NCBI GenBank assembly: GCA_024639845.1
Contig: JAHEGG010000003.1
Span: 111,749 to 175,748 of the forward strand
Direction of reading: 5' to 3'
DNA from: Microbacteriaceae bacterium
GTDB taxonomy: Bacteria; Actinomycetota; Actinomycetes; Actinomycetales; Microbacteriaceae
DNA length: 64,000 nt
Position 1 is the first letter of the stretch, and the number at the start of each line of letters is the position of its first letter. A model generated the notes under the pieces. The model worked only from the letters and a program-made list of their open reading frames with translations. It searched no databases and was not told the DNA's origin. Shown here one piece after another: positions 36,041 through 45,072 of the stretch. The position numbers and the translations under genes were made by a program.

Positions 36041-37308
36041 CCCTTGGTGTAGGGCTGCCCGGATGCAGCCGGAGGTCTGACTTTGCCAGCAAACCCGGTC
36101 ACCGCAATCAGCGTGACCACGTAGGGCACCATGGTGATGAAGTCGGTCGGAATACCGGGACTGACCTGGTTAGCCCAGATTCGCATGATGATGGCAAAAC
36201 CAAACAGCAGTGCCGAAGCCGAAACATAGAACGGCTGCCAACGACCGAGAATCACAACGGCAAGCGCGATGAAGCCGAGACCACCAGACATTTCTCGACC
36301 GAATGCGCCGACGTTTCCGATCGAAAGAGCTGCTCCACCGATTCCGGCAATCGCACCGCCGGCGGTGACCCACCAGAATCGGGTGCGGGCCACATTGATG
36401 CCAACCGTGTCGGCAGCCAGCGGATGCTCGCCAACCGCACGAGCGCGAAGACCGAGCTTGGTGCGGAAAAGCATGTACCAAACCAGTGGCACCAGGACGA
36501 AGGCTAGGTACACCGTCACGCGGTTCGCAAAGAGCGCGGTTCCGATGATTGGAATCTCACTCAGCACCGGAATGGCAAGAATGTCGAAGGTGCCCGGGTA
36601 GTTCACATTCGCACCGTCATTGGCCAACCACTGCGAATACAAGAAGTTCGTAACACCGATGACCAGCAGGTTGATCAAGACGCCGATGATGATCTGGTCG
36701 ACTAGGTATTTGATGGCAAGCGAAGCGAGGCTCATCGACAGAATGGCCGATGCGATTGCCGCCGCCAGCACACCGAGCCAAAGGTTGTCGGTAACGCTGC
36801 CCACCACCGAAGCTACGAAGGCTCCGGTCAACAGTTGACCCTCGATTGCGATGTTCACCACGCCAACGCGCTCCGACATCACTCCGCCCAAAGCGCCAAG
36901 GATTATGGGCACGGCCAGCACGACCGCGCTCGAAAGGATGAAAGATACGGGAACGACATTGCCTGCGGCGAGCCATCCGAGCAGTGCGGTAACCCCGAGC
37001 AAACCGAAAATGAGCGAGAGCCAAAGCGGCACGACCTTTTGCTTTATGGTCAGCCAGGTTGCTATGAGCGTGATGATTCCCATCAAGCCACCGACGAGCA
37101 GTGAGAAACCAGATGATGAAACAGTGAAATCTGGCACCGAAAGCAGGTGACCCTTTTCGGCAAGTTGGAATGTGACGGCGGCGGGGTTTCCACCAAATCC
37201 AAAAGCGAACAGCGTGATTAGCGTGAATCCACCCATTACCAAACCGGCTTTTTTGCTTGGCTTAGCGGTTTGGCTCGAGAACATGCCCGGTTTGACTTCG
37301 GTTGCCAT
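36037..37308 (-). CDS. BMP-type nucleoside ABC transporter permease (second)
   Basis: Inner-membrane permease of 423 residues with about ten hydrophobic segments. The core GALGGVMSERVGVVNIAIEG matches NupQ/YufQ-type permeases. An extra 120-residue hydrophobic N-terminal part precedes it. The start codon overlaps the stop of the first permease gene by one base (TAATG). With the ATPase and BMP lipoprotein upstream it forms a complete importer, most likely for nucleosides. Confidence 0.88.
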   Translation of the reverse strand: MATEVKPGMFSSQTAKPSKKAGLVMGGFTLITLFAFGFGGNPAAVTFQLAEKGHLLSVPDFTVSSSGFSLLVGGLMGIITLIATWLTIKQKVVPLWLSLIFGLLGVTALLGWLAAGNVVPVSFILSSAVVLAVPIILGALGGVMSERVGVVNIAIEGQLLTGAFVASVVGSVTDNLWLGVLAAAIASAILSMSLASLAIKYLVDQIIIGVLINLLVIGVTNFLYSQWLANDGANVNYPGTFDILAIPVLSEIPIIGTALFANRVTVYLAFVLVPLVWYMLFRTKLGLRARAVGEHPLAADTVGINVARTRFWWVTAGGAIAGIGGAALSIGNVGAFGREMSGGLGFIALAVVILGRWQPFYVSASALLFGFAIIMRIWANQVSPGIPTDFITMVPYVVTLIAVTGFAGKVRPPAASGQPYTKG

Positions 37309-38483
37309 TAGTCATTCACCTTCTGTTCTGCCGATTCAGGAAGGCGGAGCATTGATTTGATCAGCGGCGGTGCGGCGATAAACAGCACAATCAAGGCCTG
37401 AACGACTCCTAGAATTTCTGGCGAGACACCAACCACCTGCATGGCTGGGCTGCCGGCCTTGAAGGCGCCGAACAGCAGACCCGCGGCCACAATACGCTTG
37501 GCGCTGTTTCCGCCGAGCAACGCCACCGTGATGGCATCGAATCCGATGTCGGCATGGATGCTCGAGGTGATGCCACCCGGCTCACTCAACCCCTGGTTCG
37601 CCGCGGCAAGACCCACGAACGCCGCCGATACCGCCATGGCCCAGATGAATGTGCGTTCAACCTTGATTCCGGCGGCTCGGGCTGCGTTTGCGTTGTGACC
37701 AACCATTCGGAATCGATAACCAATGGCCGAGCGTTCCATCAGGAGCCAATAAGCGAATGCCGCGAACACGGCGATGAAGATACCGATGTGCAGCTTGTAG
37801 AGATCTCCGAAGATGGTTGGCAGCATGGCGGATTCCGCAGGAGGGTCCGACTTTGGAGTGCCCCCACCGGTTGCGGCATGAAGTAAACCGTCGGTGCGAA
37901 GCATCCACGTGAAGAAGTTGATTGCGATGTAGTTCATCATGATGGTCACGATGACTTCGTGAGCGCCGGTTCGAGCCTTCAAGAAGCCGGCGATCGCACC
38001 CCAGAGAGCCGAAGCAACGACGGCAGCCACGAGCGCAACTAGCATGTGGATTATCGGCGGCAGTTCCATGCGCGTGCTGACCCAAGTCGACGCCACGAGG
38101 CCCATCACAATCTGACCGGTTCCACCGATGTTGAACAGGCCGACACGGAAGCCGAGAGCCAGACCTAGTCCGGCCATGATTAGGGGCGCTGACATTCTTA
38201 GCGTCTCGGTGATTGGGCGGAACATCGCGACCACGTCCTTGCCGCCCGGGTTGAAGATTGCCCCGCGCAGCAATGCACCATATCCGTCGACAATCGTTTG
38301 GAATGCAGCCGCAAAGGTGTCACCCGGCGCCGAGAAGAAGTTGGCATATGTAGCGACGACGTTTTCGTTGAAGAGCACCATGAAGATGCCTCCGAAGAAA
38401 AAGCCGAGCAGAATCGAAAGCACCACGCGTGTGACACTCGAAGCCATGATTTCGACGATTACCTGTTGCGTTTTCGAACTCAT
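37308..38483 (-). CDS. BMP-type nucleoside ABC transporter permease (first)
   Basis: Permease of 391 residues, NupP/YufP type, with about eight to nine hydrophobic segments and the conserved GLGLALGFRVGLFNIGGTGQIVMG. It also has the segment around GAHEVIVTIMMNYIAI typical of the family. ATG overlaps the ATPase stop codon (ATGA). It pairs with the second permease as a heterodimeric channel. Confidence 0.88.
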   Translation of the reverse strand: MSSKTQQVIVEIMASSVTRVVLSILLGFFFGGIFMVLFNENVVATYANFFSAPGDTFAAAFQTIVDGYGALLRGAIFNPGGKDVVAMFRPITETLRMSAPLIMAGLGLALGFRVGLFNIGGTGQIVMGLVASTWVSTRMELPPIIHMLVALVAAVVASALWGAIAGFLKARTGAHEVIVTIMMNYIAINFFTWMLRTDGLLHAATGGGTPKSDPPAESAMLPTIFGDLYKLHIGIFIAVFAAFAYWLLMERSAIGYRFRMVGHNANAARAAGIKVERTFIWAMAVSAAFVGLAAANQGLSEPGGITSSIHADIGFDAITVALLGGNSAKRIVAAGLLFGAFKAGSPAMQVVGVSPEILGVVQALIVLFIAAPPLIKSMLRLPESAEQKVND

Positions 38484-40000
38484 GCTGCGATTCCCGCCAT
38501 CATCTTGCCTAGGGTTTCACGACTCGTGTCAGCGGAGACAACTCCAACTACTCGGCCTCGATACATCACGGCGATTCGATCCGCAAGCGAAAGCACCTCA
38601 TCGAGTTCGGTTGAAATCAACAGCACCGCCGTTTGCTGCTCGTCTCGTTCGAGCATGATTTGCTCGTGGATGAACTCAATCGAGCCCACGTCGACGCCGC
38701 GGGTCGGTTGGGCGACCAGCAAAACTTCGTGTGGGCGAGTCATTTCGCGGGCGAGCACCATCTTCTGCTGGTTTCCGCCAGAAAGTTTTCCGGCTGTGGT
38801 CTTTGAACTCTGGGTGCGAACGTCGAACGATTCGATCGCCTTATCGGTTTCAGCCTTCAGCACCGCCGAGTCGATCAGCCCGCGCTTGACGAACGGCGCG
38901 CCACGGTCATCTTCAAAACTTTGATTGAGCAGGAGGTTTTCTTCGAGTGAGAATTCCGAGACAAGGCCATCCTTTTTGCGGTCTTCCGGCACATAACTCA
39001 GAAACCGCTCGAGTCGACCTCGAACCGATTCGCCTTCAATAGACAGACCGCGGTACTTGATGCTGCCTGAGCCGCGTTCGAGTTTTCGCAATCCAACAAT
39101 CGCCTCGGCGAGTTCGGTTTGGCCGTTGCCCTGCACACCCGCTATCGCGAGCACTTCTCCGGCCCGCACCTCAAGCGAAAGACCGGCTACGGCCAGTTGA
39201 CCCCGATCGTCTAGCACCGAAATGTTTTCCAGGCTCAGCACCACATCGCCCGATTGCTTTTTTGAGCGCTTTACGGTGAGGTCAACTTCGCGGCCGACCA
39301 TCATGCTGGCCAACTCGGATGCGGTGTCGGTTGGTTTTGCCTCGCCCACAACCTTGCCGAGCCTGATTACAACGATGCGATCGGCAACCGCCTGAACCTC
39401 GCGCAATTTGTGTGTGATGAAGATTATCGAAGTGCCCGATTTGGCAAGCTCGCGCATAATCGCCATCAACTCGTCGGTTTCCTGCGGGGTCAACACCGCG
39501 GTTGGTTCATCGAGCACGAGAGTCTTTGCGTTTCGGCTGAGAGCCTTAATGATTTCGACACGCTGCTGAACGCCCACCGGTAGATCACGAACTAGCGCAT
39601 CCGGGTCGACATTGAACCCGAACTGGTCGCTGATTTCACGAACTCGCGCCCGCGCCTTGTCAAGGTCCATAGCGCCGGCAAACTTGGTCGGCTCATGGCC
39701 AAGGGCAACGTTTTCGGCAACCGTGAAAACTGGGATGAGCATGAAATGTTGGTGAACCATGCCGATGCCGGCCGCCATGGCGTCGCCGGGACCTTTGAAC
39801 TTGACCGGTTGGTCGTCGATAAGGATTTCACCGGCCTCGGCCTGGTAAAGACCGTAGAGCACGTTCATCAGGGTGGATTTTCCGGCACCGTTCTCACCAA
39901 GGAGACTCACGATTTCGCCGGCGTTGACCGTCAGGCTAATCGAATCATTGGCCACCAGCGATCCAAATCGCTTAGTGATTCCTTTGATTTCAAGCTTCAT
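38480..40000 (-). CDS. BMP-type nucleoside ABC transporter ATPase, duplicated domains
   Basis: A 506-residue protein with two fused ATP-binding cassettes. The first half has Walker A GENGAGKST, signature LPVGVQQRVEI and Walker B TLVLDEPTAVL. The second has GVQGNGQTELAEA in place of Walker A, signature LSGGNQQKMVLARE and VLLVAQPTRGVD. The degenerate second site is usual for the RbsA/NupO family. It lies downstream of the BMP lipoprotein gene, separated by a strong hairpin terminator. Confidence 0.92.
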   Translation of the reverse strand: MKLEIKGITKRFGSLVANDSISLTVNAGEIVSLLGENGAGKSTLMNVLYGLYQAEAGEILIDDQPVKFKGPGDAMAAGIGMVHQHFMLIPVFTVAENVALGHEPTKFAGAMDLDKARARVREISDQFGFNVDPDALVRDLPVGVQQRVEIIKALSRNAKTLVLDEPTAVLTPQETDELMAIMRELAKSGTSIIFITHKLREVQAVADRIVVIRLGKVVGEAKPTDTASELASMMVGREVDLTVKRSKKQSGDVVLSLENISVLDDRGQLAVAGLSLEVRAGEVLAIAGVQGNGQTELAEAIVGLRKLERGSGSIKYRGLSIEGESVRGRLERFLSYVPEDRKKDGLVSEFSLEENLLLNQSFEDDRGAPFVKRGLIDSAVLKAETDKAIESFDVRTQSSKTTAGKLSGGNQQKMVLAREMTRPHEVLLVAQPTRGVDVGSIEFIHEQIMLERDEQQTAVLLISTELDEVLSLADRIAVMYRGRVVGVVSADTSRETLGKMMAGIAA

Positions 40001-40056
40001 CGCTTTATGCCTTGCCGAGTACGAATTCTTGTCATAAATCTATCTCACCCAGATGC

Positions 40057-40095
40057 AAGAAAACCGCCGAGCCTATGGACTCGGCGGTTTTCTTT
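40057..40095 (-). terminator. Strong hairpin between the BMP gene and the ABC ATPase gene
   Basis: A perfect 15-bp inverted repeat (AAGAAAACCGCCGAG, 40057-40071, with 40080-40094) and an eight-base loop; the minus-strand side ends in a T-rich TTTTCTT. It is placed to end most transcripts after the binding-protein gene and let a fraction read through. Confidence 0.88.
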
Positions 40096-40104
40096 GCTAG
40101 CTGA

Positions 40105-41145
40105 TTACGGACGAACCGAGATCGAACCGTCCTGGATTCCCATGGAAAGCTCGTCGAGCTTTGCCTTGAGGTCAGCACTGATCTTGTCGGAGTCGCTCAG
40201 AGCGGTTCCGCCGTTAGCCAAGGTGCCAACATAAGCGTCTCCGCTGAAGTCAACCTTGTCGATGGCGATTCCCTTGATGATGTCGAACACAGCAGTGGTC
40301 ATGCGCTTCTCAACCGAAGTCAGCATCTTCTCTGCGTATTCTGGCGAGGTCACGGCGATGTTCTTGTCAACACCGATCATCACACCGTTGCTTCCAGCCT
40401 CATCGAGAGCTTCGCTCACGGCACCGAACTGGTCACCAGCGACAGGAAGAATCACGTCAGCACCAGCTTGGATCTGGGTTGCTGCGATGGTCTTCGAAAC
40501 ACCGCTGTTTGGAGTGAAGTCACCCATGAAGTCACCGGTCTTGGCTACTGGGTCCCAACCGAGAACCTTGACAGCGGTTCCGGTTTCGGCTTCATAAGCC
40601 TTGGCACCGTAGTAGAAACCATCCATGAATGCGGTAACTGCATCGATCTGCATACCACCGTAGGTTCCAACCACCTTGGTGGTTGAGTAGGCTGCTGCTG
40701 CATAACCGGCCAGGTAGCTGGACTGCTCCATTGCATAGGTAACTGGCTTGAGGTTTGCGTTGCCTTCCGACCATCCGTCAATGGTCACGAACTTCATGTC
40801 TGGGTTTCCCTTGGCAGCCTCGTTGACTGCGGCGACTAGGTTGAAGCCAACTGCGAACGTAATGTCACAGCCTGCGTCGACCATCTGCTGCAGGTTCGGT
40901 GCGAAGTCTTCCGCACTGTTCGACTCTGCGTCTGCGGTCTGCACGCCAAGTTCATCCTTGGCTTTAACTAGACCGTCATAAACCGACTCGTTGAATGACT
41001 TGTCGTTCCAACTTCCTTCGTCCGATACCGCGCAGGCTAGGTAGTCAACCGATGGCGCTGCGTTGCTTGCACAACCGGTTAGCGCCAAGGCAGCCACTGC
41101 CGCGATCGACATGAACTTTGTCGACTTGCGAGAAATGATGCTCAC
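40105..41145 (-). CDS. BMP family nucleoside-binding lipoprotein
   Basis: The 346-residue substrate-binding protein of the ABC importer. A signal peptide ends in the lipobox ALTGC with Cys25. BMP/PnrA-type segments follow: EGSWNDKSFNESVYDGL, MVDAGCDITFAVGFNL, and the SYLAGYAAAAYSTT region, with a sugar/nucleoside-site GDFMGDFTPNSG. GTG start with AGGAGG eight bases upstream, one of the strongest ribosome sites in the window. Purine nucleosides are the usual ligands. Confidence 0.92.
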   Translation of the reverse strand: MSIISRKSTKFMSIAAVAALALTGCASNAAPSVDYLACAVSDEGSWNDKSFNESVYDGLVKAKDELGVQTADAESNSAEDFAPNLQQMVDAGCDITFAVGFNLVAAVNEAAKGNPDMKFVTIDGWSEGNANLKPVTYAMEQSSYLAGYAAAAYSTTKVVGTYGGMQIDAVTAFMDGFYYGAKAYEAETGTAVKVLGWDPVAKTGDFMGDFTPNSGVSKTIAATQIQAGADVILPVAGDQFGAVSEALDEAGSNGVMIGVDKNIAVTSPEYAEKMLTSVEKRMTTAVFDIIKGIAIDKVDFSGDAYVGTLANGGTALSDSDKISADLKAKLDELSMGIQDGSISVRP

Positions 41146-41199
41146 TCTATTTCCTCCTGAAAAACAGCCGAGTGGATTTCACTGGCTGGTTACGAGTTC

Positions 41200-41205
41200 A
41201 GCCTA
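41200..41205 (-). promoter_or_regulatory. Possible -10 TAGGCT of the nucleoside ABC operon
   Basis: Minus-strand TAGGCT would start RNA near 41193 and leave a leader of about 48 bases with AGGAGG. No convincing -35 is seen. Confidence 0.4.
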
Positions 41206-41262
41206 GGCGAGCAGATTTGTTCGTCGGTCACTTTTGAGTCGCAGATGTGTTTCGTTTTCGTA

Positions 41263-41323
41263 AACTCTCGACCAGAACCTAAAGGTTTCAGAGTTTGCCA
41301 GCGCTGACTGGGCATCTTGCCCT
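41263..41323. other. Two hairpins in the tRNA-Glu to BMP intergenic region
   Basis: This is part of the largest gene-free stretch (41146-41398). AAACTCT (41263-41269) pairs with AGAGTTT (41291-41297) around an inner AACC/GGTT pair, and GGGCA/TGCCC (41311-41323) forms a second stem with a three-base loop. I match them to no known riboswitch. Confidence 0.45.
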
Positions 41324-41354
41324 TACAGGCTAAACGACATGCACGTCACCGGTT

Positions 41355-41396
41355 AAAAAGGTCTCGCCTCCGAGAGCTAATCATCGAAGGCGAGAT
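41355..41396 (-). terminator. Terminator of tRNA-Glu
   Basis: On the minus strand TCTCGCCTTCG pairs with CGGAGGCGAGA (one T-G pair) and is followed by CCTTTTT, three bases after the tRNA 3' end. Confidence 0.85.
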
Positions 41397-41398
41397 CG

Positions 41399-41471
41399 TG
41401 ACCCCAAGGGGATTTGAACCCCTGCTGCCGCCGTGAGAGGGCGGTGTCCTAGGCCGCTAAACGATGGGGCC
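41399..41471 (-). tRNA. tRNA-Glu (CTC)
   Basis: A 73-base cloverleaf. The acceptor stem GGCCCCA pairs with TGGGGTC (one G-T), the anticodon stem CCGCC/GGCGG encloses the loop CTCTCAC with anticodon CTC, and the T arm has GGTTCAAATCC. The discriminator base is A, and CCA is not encoded. Upstream DNA is AT-poor; gltX, which charges it, lies 4.5 kb away. Confidence 0.95.
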
Positions 41472-41550
41472 GTGAAGCAACCTTACGATTATGCCACAGC
41501 CAGGTCTCGAGCAACAACCCAACTGTGCTGGGCGCTGACGCGATGAGCGC

Positions 41551-42444
41551 TCAGCTTCGCGGAACGAACACTTTTATTGCACTTGGAACTACATCGATTT
41601 GCATTGGCTTGTTGCCGACATACTCGCCGTCTGCGAAGGTCGGAATTTTCCCGGCATCCAAGAAAATCGACTTGGCCCGCACAATCTCGACGGCCGGGTG
41701 AGTCACGTGGCCTCCGGTGTAAACCTTGGGAAACATTTTCAAGAACGCTGGCCGGCTCAACGGATGGACGATGAATAGGTCGAGTTCGCCATCCTGGATG
41801 CTGGCCTCTGGCGTGATGAGCATGCCGCCCCCGAATGACCTGGAGTTGGCAACCGCGCAGAGAATCGCGCTGAGTTCTCTTGGTTTTCCGTCAACCACTG
41901 CCTTGTAGCCAATCGGCTTGAAGACGGCTAGTTCGCGAAGCATGGCGAGCACGTAGCGGCTGGGACCTTTGGGCCAACTCCACCGGTTAGCCCTCGCATT
42001 GACTACAGCGTCGAAGCCGGCCGAGATGCTGCCGAAATAGAAAAAATCTCGTTCCTGGTTCGACCCGCGACCGAGATCGAACGATTTTGTAAAACCACCG
42101 AGGATGGTCTGAGCCGAGGCAACTCCGTCAACCACGGGCAACCCCATCGCTCGCGCCGCGTCGTTTCCGGTGCCGCAGGCAACGAGGCCCATTGGGACCG
42201 AGGTGTTGGCGCAGATGTTTGCGCCCATGTGCGCCATGCCGTCACCGCCGGCAACGATCAAGCCATCGAGGTCTTCCTTAGCCACTGCGGCCTTACCCTT
42301 GGCGAGCGCTTCGTCAAAAGAGTTTGCGCTCAAATCGAGCACATCGGCTCCCCCGTCGATCAAGGTCTGCTTGGCCCGGTCGCCATGCACCTTGCCGTTG
42401 CCTTTGCCCGAGGTTGGATTGATGATCAGGCCTAGGCGGGGCAT
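41551..42444 (-). CDS. Diacylglycerol kinase / YegS-like lipid kinase
   Basis: A 297-residue lipid kinase, expected to phosphorylate diacylglycerol back to phosphatidate. NPTSGKGNGK begins the catalytic domain; VAGGDGMAHMGAN is the ATP site, where the usual GGDGT has Met for Thr; GLVACGTGNDAARAMGLP follows. The C-terminal domain has the TPEASIQDGELDLFIV metal-site region. ATG has AAGGAG five bases upstream, and that site lies in the last codons of copB, so the two are coupled. Confidence 0.88.
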   Translation of the reverse strand: MPRLGLIINPTSGKGNGKVHGDRAKQTLIDGGADVLDLSANSFDEALAKGKAAVAKEDLDGLIVAGGDGMAHMGANICANTSVPMGLVACGTGNDAARAMGLPVVDGVASAQTILGGFTKSFDLGRGSNQERDFFYFGSISAGFDAVVNARANRWSWPKGPSRYVLAMLRELAVFKPIGYKAVVDGKPRELSAILCAVANSRSFGGGMLITPEASIQDGELDLFIVHPLSRPAFLKMFPKVYTGGHVTHPAVEIVRAKSIFLDAGKIPTFADGEYVGNKPMQIDVVPSAIKVFVPRS

Positions 42445-42445
42445 G

Positions 42446-44782
42446 CTATCTCCTTAGGAGTTGAGCGTTCGCAGCAACAATGATGGTCGAAAGCGACATT
42501 AGCACCGCTCCGAGTGCCGGCGATAGCACCAAGCCGAAGCTCATGAACGCCCCTGCCGCCAGAGGAATGGCAAGAATGTTGTAACCCGCCGCCCAGATCA
42601 GGTTTTGGTGCATCTTAGAAACGCTGCGCTTCGAAAGCTCAATCGCCGATACTACCGCGATTGTGTCACTTCCAACTAGCACCAGACCGGCCGACTCCAT
42701 GGCGACATCCGTGCCGCCACCGATGGCAATTCCAACCTGAGCCTTGGCAATTGCGGGAGCATCGTTGACGCCATCGCCGACAAATGCAACCGTCGAGCCG
42801 TCTGCTTGAAGTTGCGCCACGATTTCACTCTTACGCGCTGGAGTTACCTCAGAAAAGACTTCCTCGATGCCGAGCTCCTTTGCAATCGAATCGGCAACAC
42901 CCGCCGCGTCGCCGGTGACCATGGCAACTCGGATGCGCTGGCGCTGCAGTTCATAGACCGTGTCGGCGGCTGTGTCGCGCACCTGATCTCCGAACTCCAA
43001 GTAGCCTTCGAGCTTGCCGTCAACGAGCAGATAAACGACCGTGTTTCCTCGATCGTTTGCTGTAGCACTCTGGTGCAGATCAGTCACGTGAATCTCAACA
43101 CGGTTCTGAGTGAGCACGGCGGGGCCACCCACGATGACTGTGCGGTCATCGATTAGTCCCGAAACCCCGAGACCACTTTGCGACTGGAACTTTCTGACCG
43201 GAACTCGCTTGAGTTTGCGTCGCTTCGCCTCGGCAACGATTGACCGTGCCAAAACGTGTTCCGACTTGCTTTCAACGGATGCTGCGAGCACAAGCAACTC
43301 GTCCACGTTGGCTAGCGACGAGCCATGTGCGAGGTGGGCGTTTGCTAGGTTGCGCTTGCCCGTGGTCAGGGTGCCAGTCTTATCGAAGAGCACAACATGC
43401 ACCTTGCGGGCAGCCTCAAAATCGATTCGATTGCGAATCAGTAACCCCGACTTGGCAGCCTTCGCTGTGGTGATTGCAGTCACGAGAGGAATCGCTAAAC
43501 CGAGGGCATGCGGGCAAGCGATCACCAGCACCGTGACAATGCGCTCGATTACAAAGTCTGGCGTCTGCCCACCAACGACAAGCCAGGCGATAGCGGTGAT
43601 AATGGCCGACCCGAGAGCCAGATAGAACAGCCAACCGGCAGCGCGATCGGCCAGAATCTGGCTCTTTGACTTTGAAGCCTGGGCTTCGGCCACCAATCTC
43701 ATGATGCCTGCGAGCAAGGTGTCTGAACCGGTCGCAGTTACCCGCACGTGCAAGGCACCGAGTCCTTCGCGGGTGATAGTCGAGTTGATCGTGCCTCCGA
43801 TGACTTGGTCACCCTCGCCCTTAAGCACTTCGCGAGATTCGCCCGTGACCATGGCTTCGTTGAGATAGGTAGACCCTTGGATGATCAAGCCATCCGCCGG
43901 CACCGAACCACCTGGTCGCACCAACACCACATCGCCAACCTTGAGGTCGGCCGCTAGCACTGCAACGGTTTCTGAGCCTTCGACGAGTTCGGCCATCCTT
44001 GGCATCAAAGCCACGAGGTTGGTCATTGAGTTTTGAGCCTTCATGATCGAAGACATTTCGATCCAGTGGCCGAGCAACATGATGGTGACCAGCGAGGCGA
44101 GCTCCCACCAGAAATCCATGCCGTTGATTGGTGCACCGAATATGTCAAAGAGGGTGAGCACCAGGCTGTAGCAGAACGAAACCACCAGGGCCATCGCGAT
44201 CAGCGCCATCATGCCAGGTTTGCGAGTTTCGAGTTCTTGCCAACCGGTCTTGAGAAAGACTCGGCCGCCGGTGAAAAACAGGATTGTGCCAGCAAGCGCC
44301 GGAATGTAGTGGCCGAACGGGATGTCGATTGCTTGATAGCCCAGAATCATCTGGACGGCGTGCGAGAAATAGATGGCAGGGATGGTCAGCGCGAAGGCGA
44401 ACCAAAACTGCTTTTTGAACATAGCGGGATCGTGGTGGGAGTGGTCGGCGTGGTCATGGCCCGCGTGCATGTCGTGCCCCGCGTGGGCGTGGCCCGTGTG
44501 GGCGGCATGAGCATCTTGCCCTGCATGCATGTCGTGGCCCGTGTGCCCCGACCCGGACCTGTGGTCGTGCTCGCCGCCGTTTTCGCAACACGCGTGGCCG
44601 ACTTGAGTTTCGCCGATCAAGTGGTGCGTCTGGTCGCACTTGCACTCGTTTGGCGGGCAGTGGCATTCGCCGCCGGGGTTGTGATCGCACTGGCACATCA
44701 GCCCGGCGTCCTCGCCATGGGCTGCGCAGTGTTTTTCGTGGTCGTGTGCGTCGTGTGAATGCTCTGACTTGTGCTCGCTCAT
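42446..44782 (-). CDS. copB: CopB-type (P1B-3) copper-exporting ATPase with His-rich N-terminus
   Basis: A 778-residue heavy-metal pump. The first 120 residues are very rich in His, with Cys motifs (MCQCDHN, ECHCPPNECKCD) and repeated HAGHD units in place of ferredoxin-like metal domains. The transmembrane metal site is CPHAL, the CPH signature of P1B-3 ATPases linked to Cu2+/Cu+ export. TGES-like motif MVTGESREV, phosphorylation site FDKTGTLTTG and hinge GDGVNDAPAIAK are all intact. ATG overlaps the csoR-like stop (ATGA). Metal choice is inferred from CPH and context. Confidence 0.93.
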   Translation of the reverse strand: MSEHKSEHSHDAHDHEKHCAAHGEDAGLMCQCDHNPGGECHCPPNECKCDQTHHLIGETQVGHACCENGGEHDHRSGSGHTGHDMHAGQDAHAAHTGHAHAGHDMHAGHDHADHSHHDPAMFKKQFWFAFALTIPAIYFSHAVQMILGYQAIDIPFGHYIPALAGTILFFTGGRVFLKTGWQELETRKPGMMALIAMALVVSFCYSLVLTLFDIFGAPINGMDFWWELASLVTIMLLGHWIEMSSIMKAQNSMTNLVALMPRMAELVEGSETVAVLAADLKVGDVVLVRPGGSVPADGLIIQGSTYLNEAMVTGESREVLKGEGDQVIGGTINSTITREGLGALHVRVTATGSDTLLAGIMRLVAEAQASKSKSQILADRAAGWLFYLALGSAIITAIAWLVVGGQTPDFVIERIVTVLVIACPHALGLAIPLVTAITTAKAAKSGLLIRNRIDFEAARKVHVVLFDKTGTLTTGKRNLANAHLAHGSSLANVDELLVLAASVESKSEHVLARSIVAEAKRRKLKRVPVRKFQSQSGLGVSGLIDDRTVIVGGPAVLTQNRVEIHVTDLHQSATANDRGNTVVYLLVDGKLEGYLEFGDQVRDTAADTVYELQRQRIRVAMVTGDAAGVADSIAKELGIEEVFSEVTPARKSEIVAQLQADGSTVAFVGDGVNDAPAIAKAQVGIAIGGGTDVAMESAGLVLVGSDTIAVVSAIELSKRSVSKMHQNLIWAAGYNILAIPLAAGAFMSFGLVLSPALGAVLMSLSTIIVAANAQLLRR

Positions 44783-45066
44783 TTGGTGCCTCGATTGTTG
44801 TTTAGTTCGAAAATGTCCATGAGTTCTTGCAGCGCCTTGGCTTGCTTTGCTTCATCCTTGGATGACAGAGAATCCGCGACATGAGTTTTGATGTGGTTCT
44901 CAGCTATGAGCTTGTTAAGTGAGCCGAGAGACTTCTGGATAGCGAGGGATTGCGTGATGATGTCCATGCAGTATTCCTCGGATTCAATCATCCTGGCGAG
45001 CCCTCGTAGCTGACCTTCAAGGATTTTGACACGGTGGAGCGAACGCTTTTTGAGGTCCTCAATCAT
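44779..45066 (-). CDS. csoR: CsoR/RcnR-family metal-sensing repressor with Cys-His-His site
   Basis: A 95-residue all-helical repressor of the DUF156 family. The metal ligands of CsoR (Cys36, His61, Cys65 in M. tuberculosis) align with Cys33, His58 and His62 here, so the third ligand is His. That fingerprint is closer to RcnR, though the RcnR His3 position is not His. ATG 45066 is set by TATTAT six bases upstream; an upstream in-frame extension would cross the operator. It precedes copB in one operon and probably shuts it off without metal. Confidence 0.9.
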   Translation of the reverse strand: MIEDLKKRSLHRVKILEGQLRGLARMIESEEYCMDIITQSLAIQKSLGSLNKLIAENHIKTHVADSLSSKDEAKQAKALQELMDIFELNNNRGTK

Positions 45067-45072
45067 GGCTCT

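Noticed and set aside
44033..44758. Long plus-strand open frame of about 240 codons
   Set aside because: It is antisense to the His- and Cys-rich N-terminal part of copB; low-complexity composition keeps the frame open.
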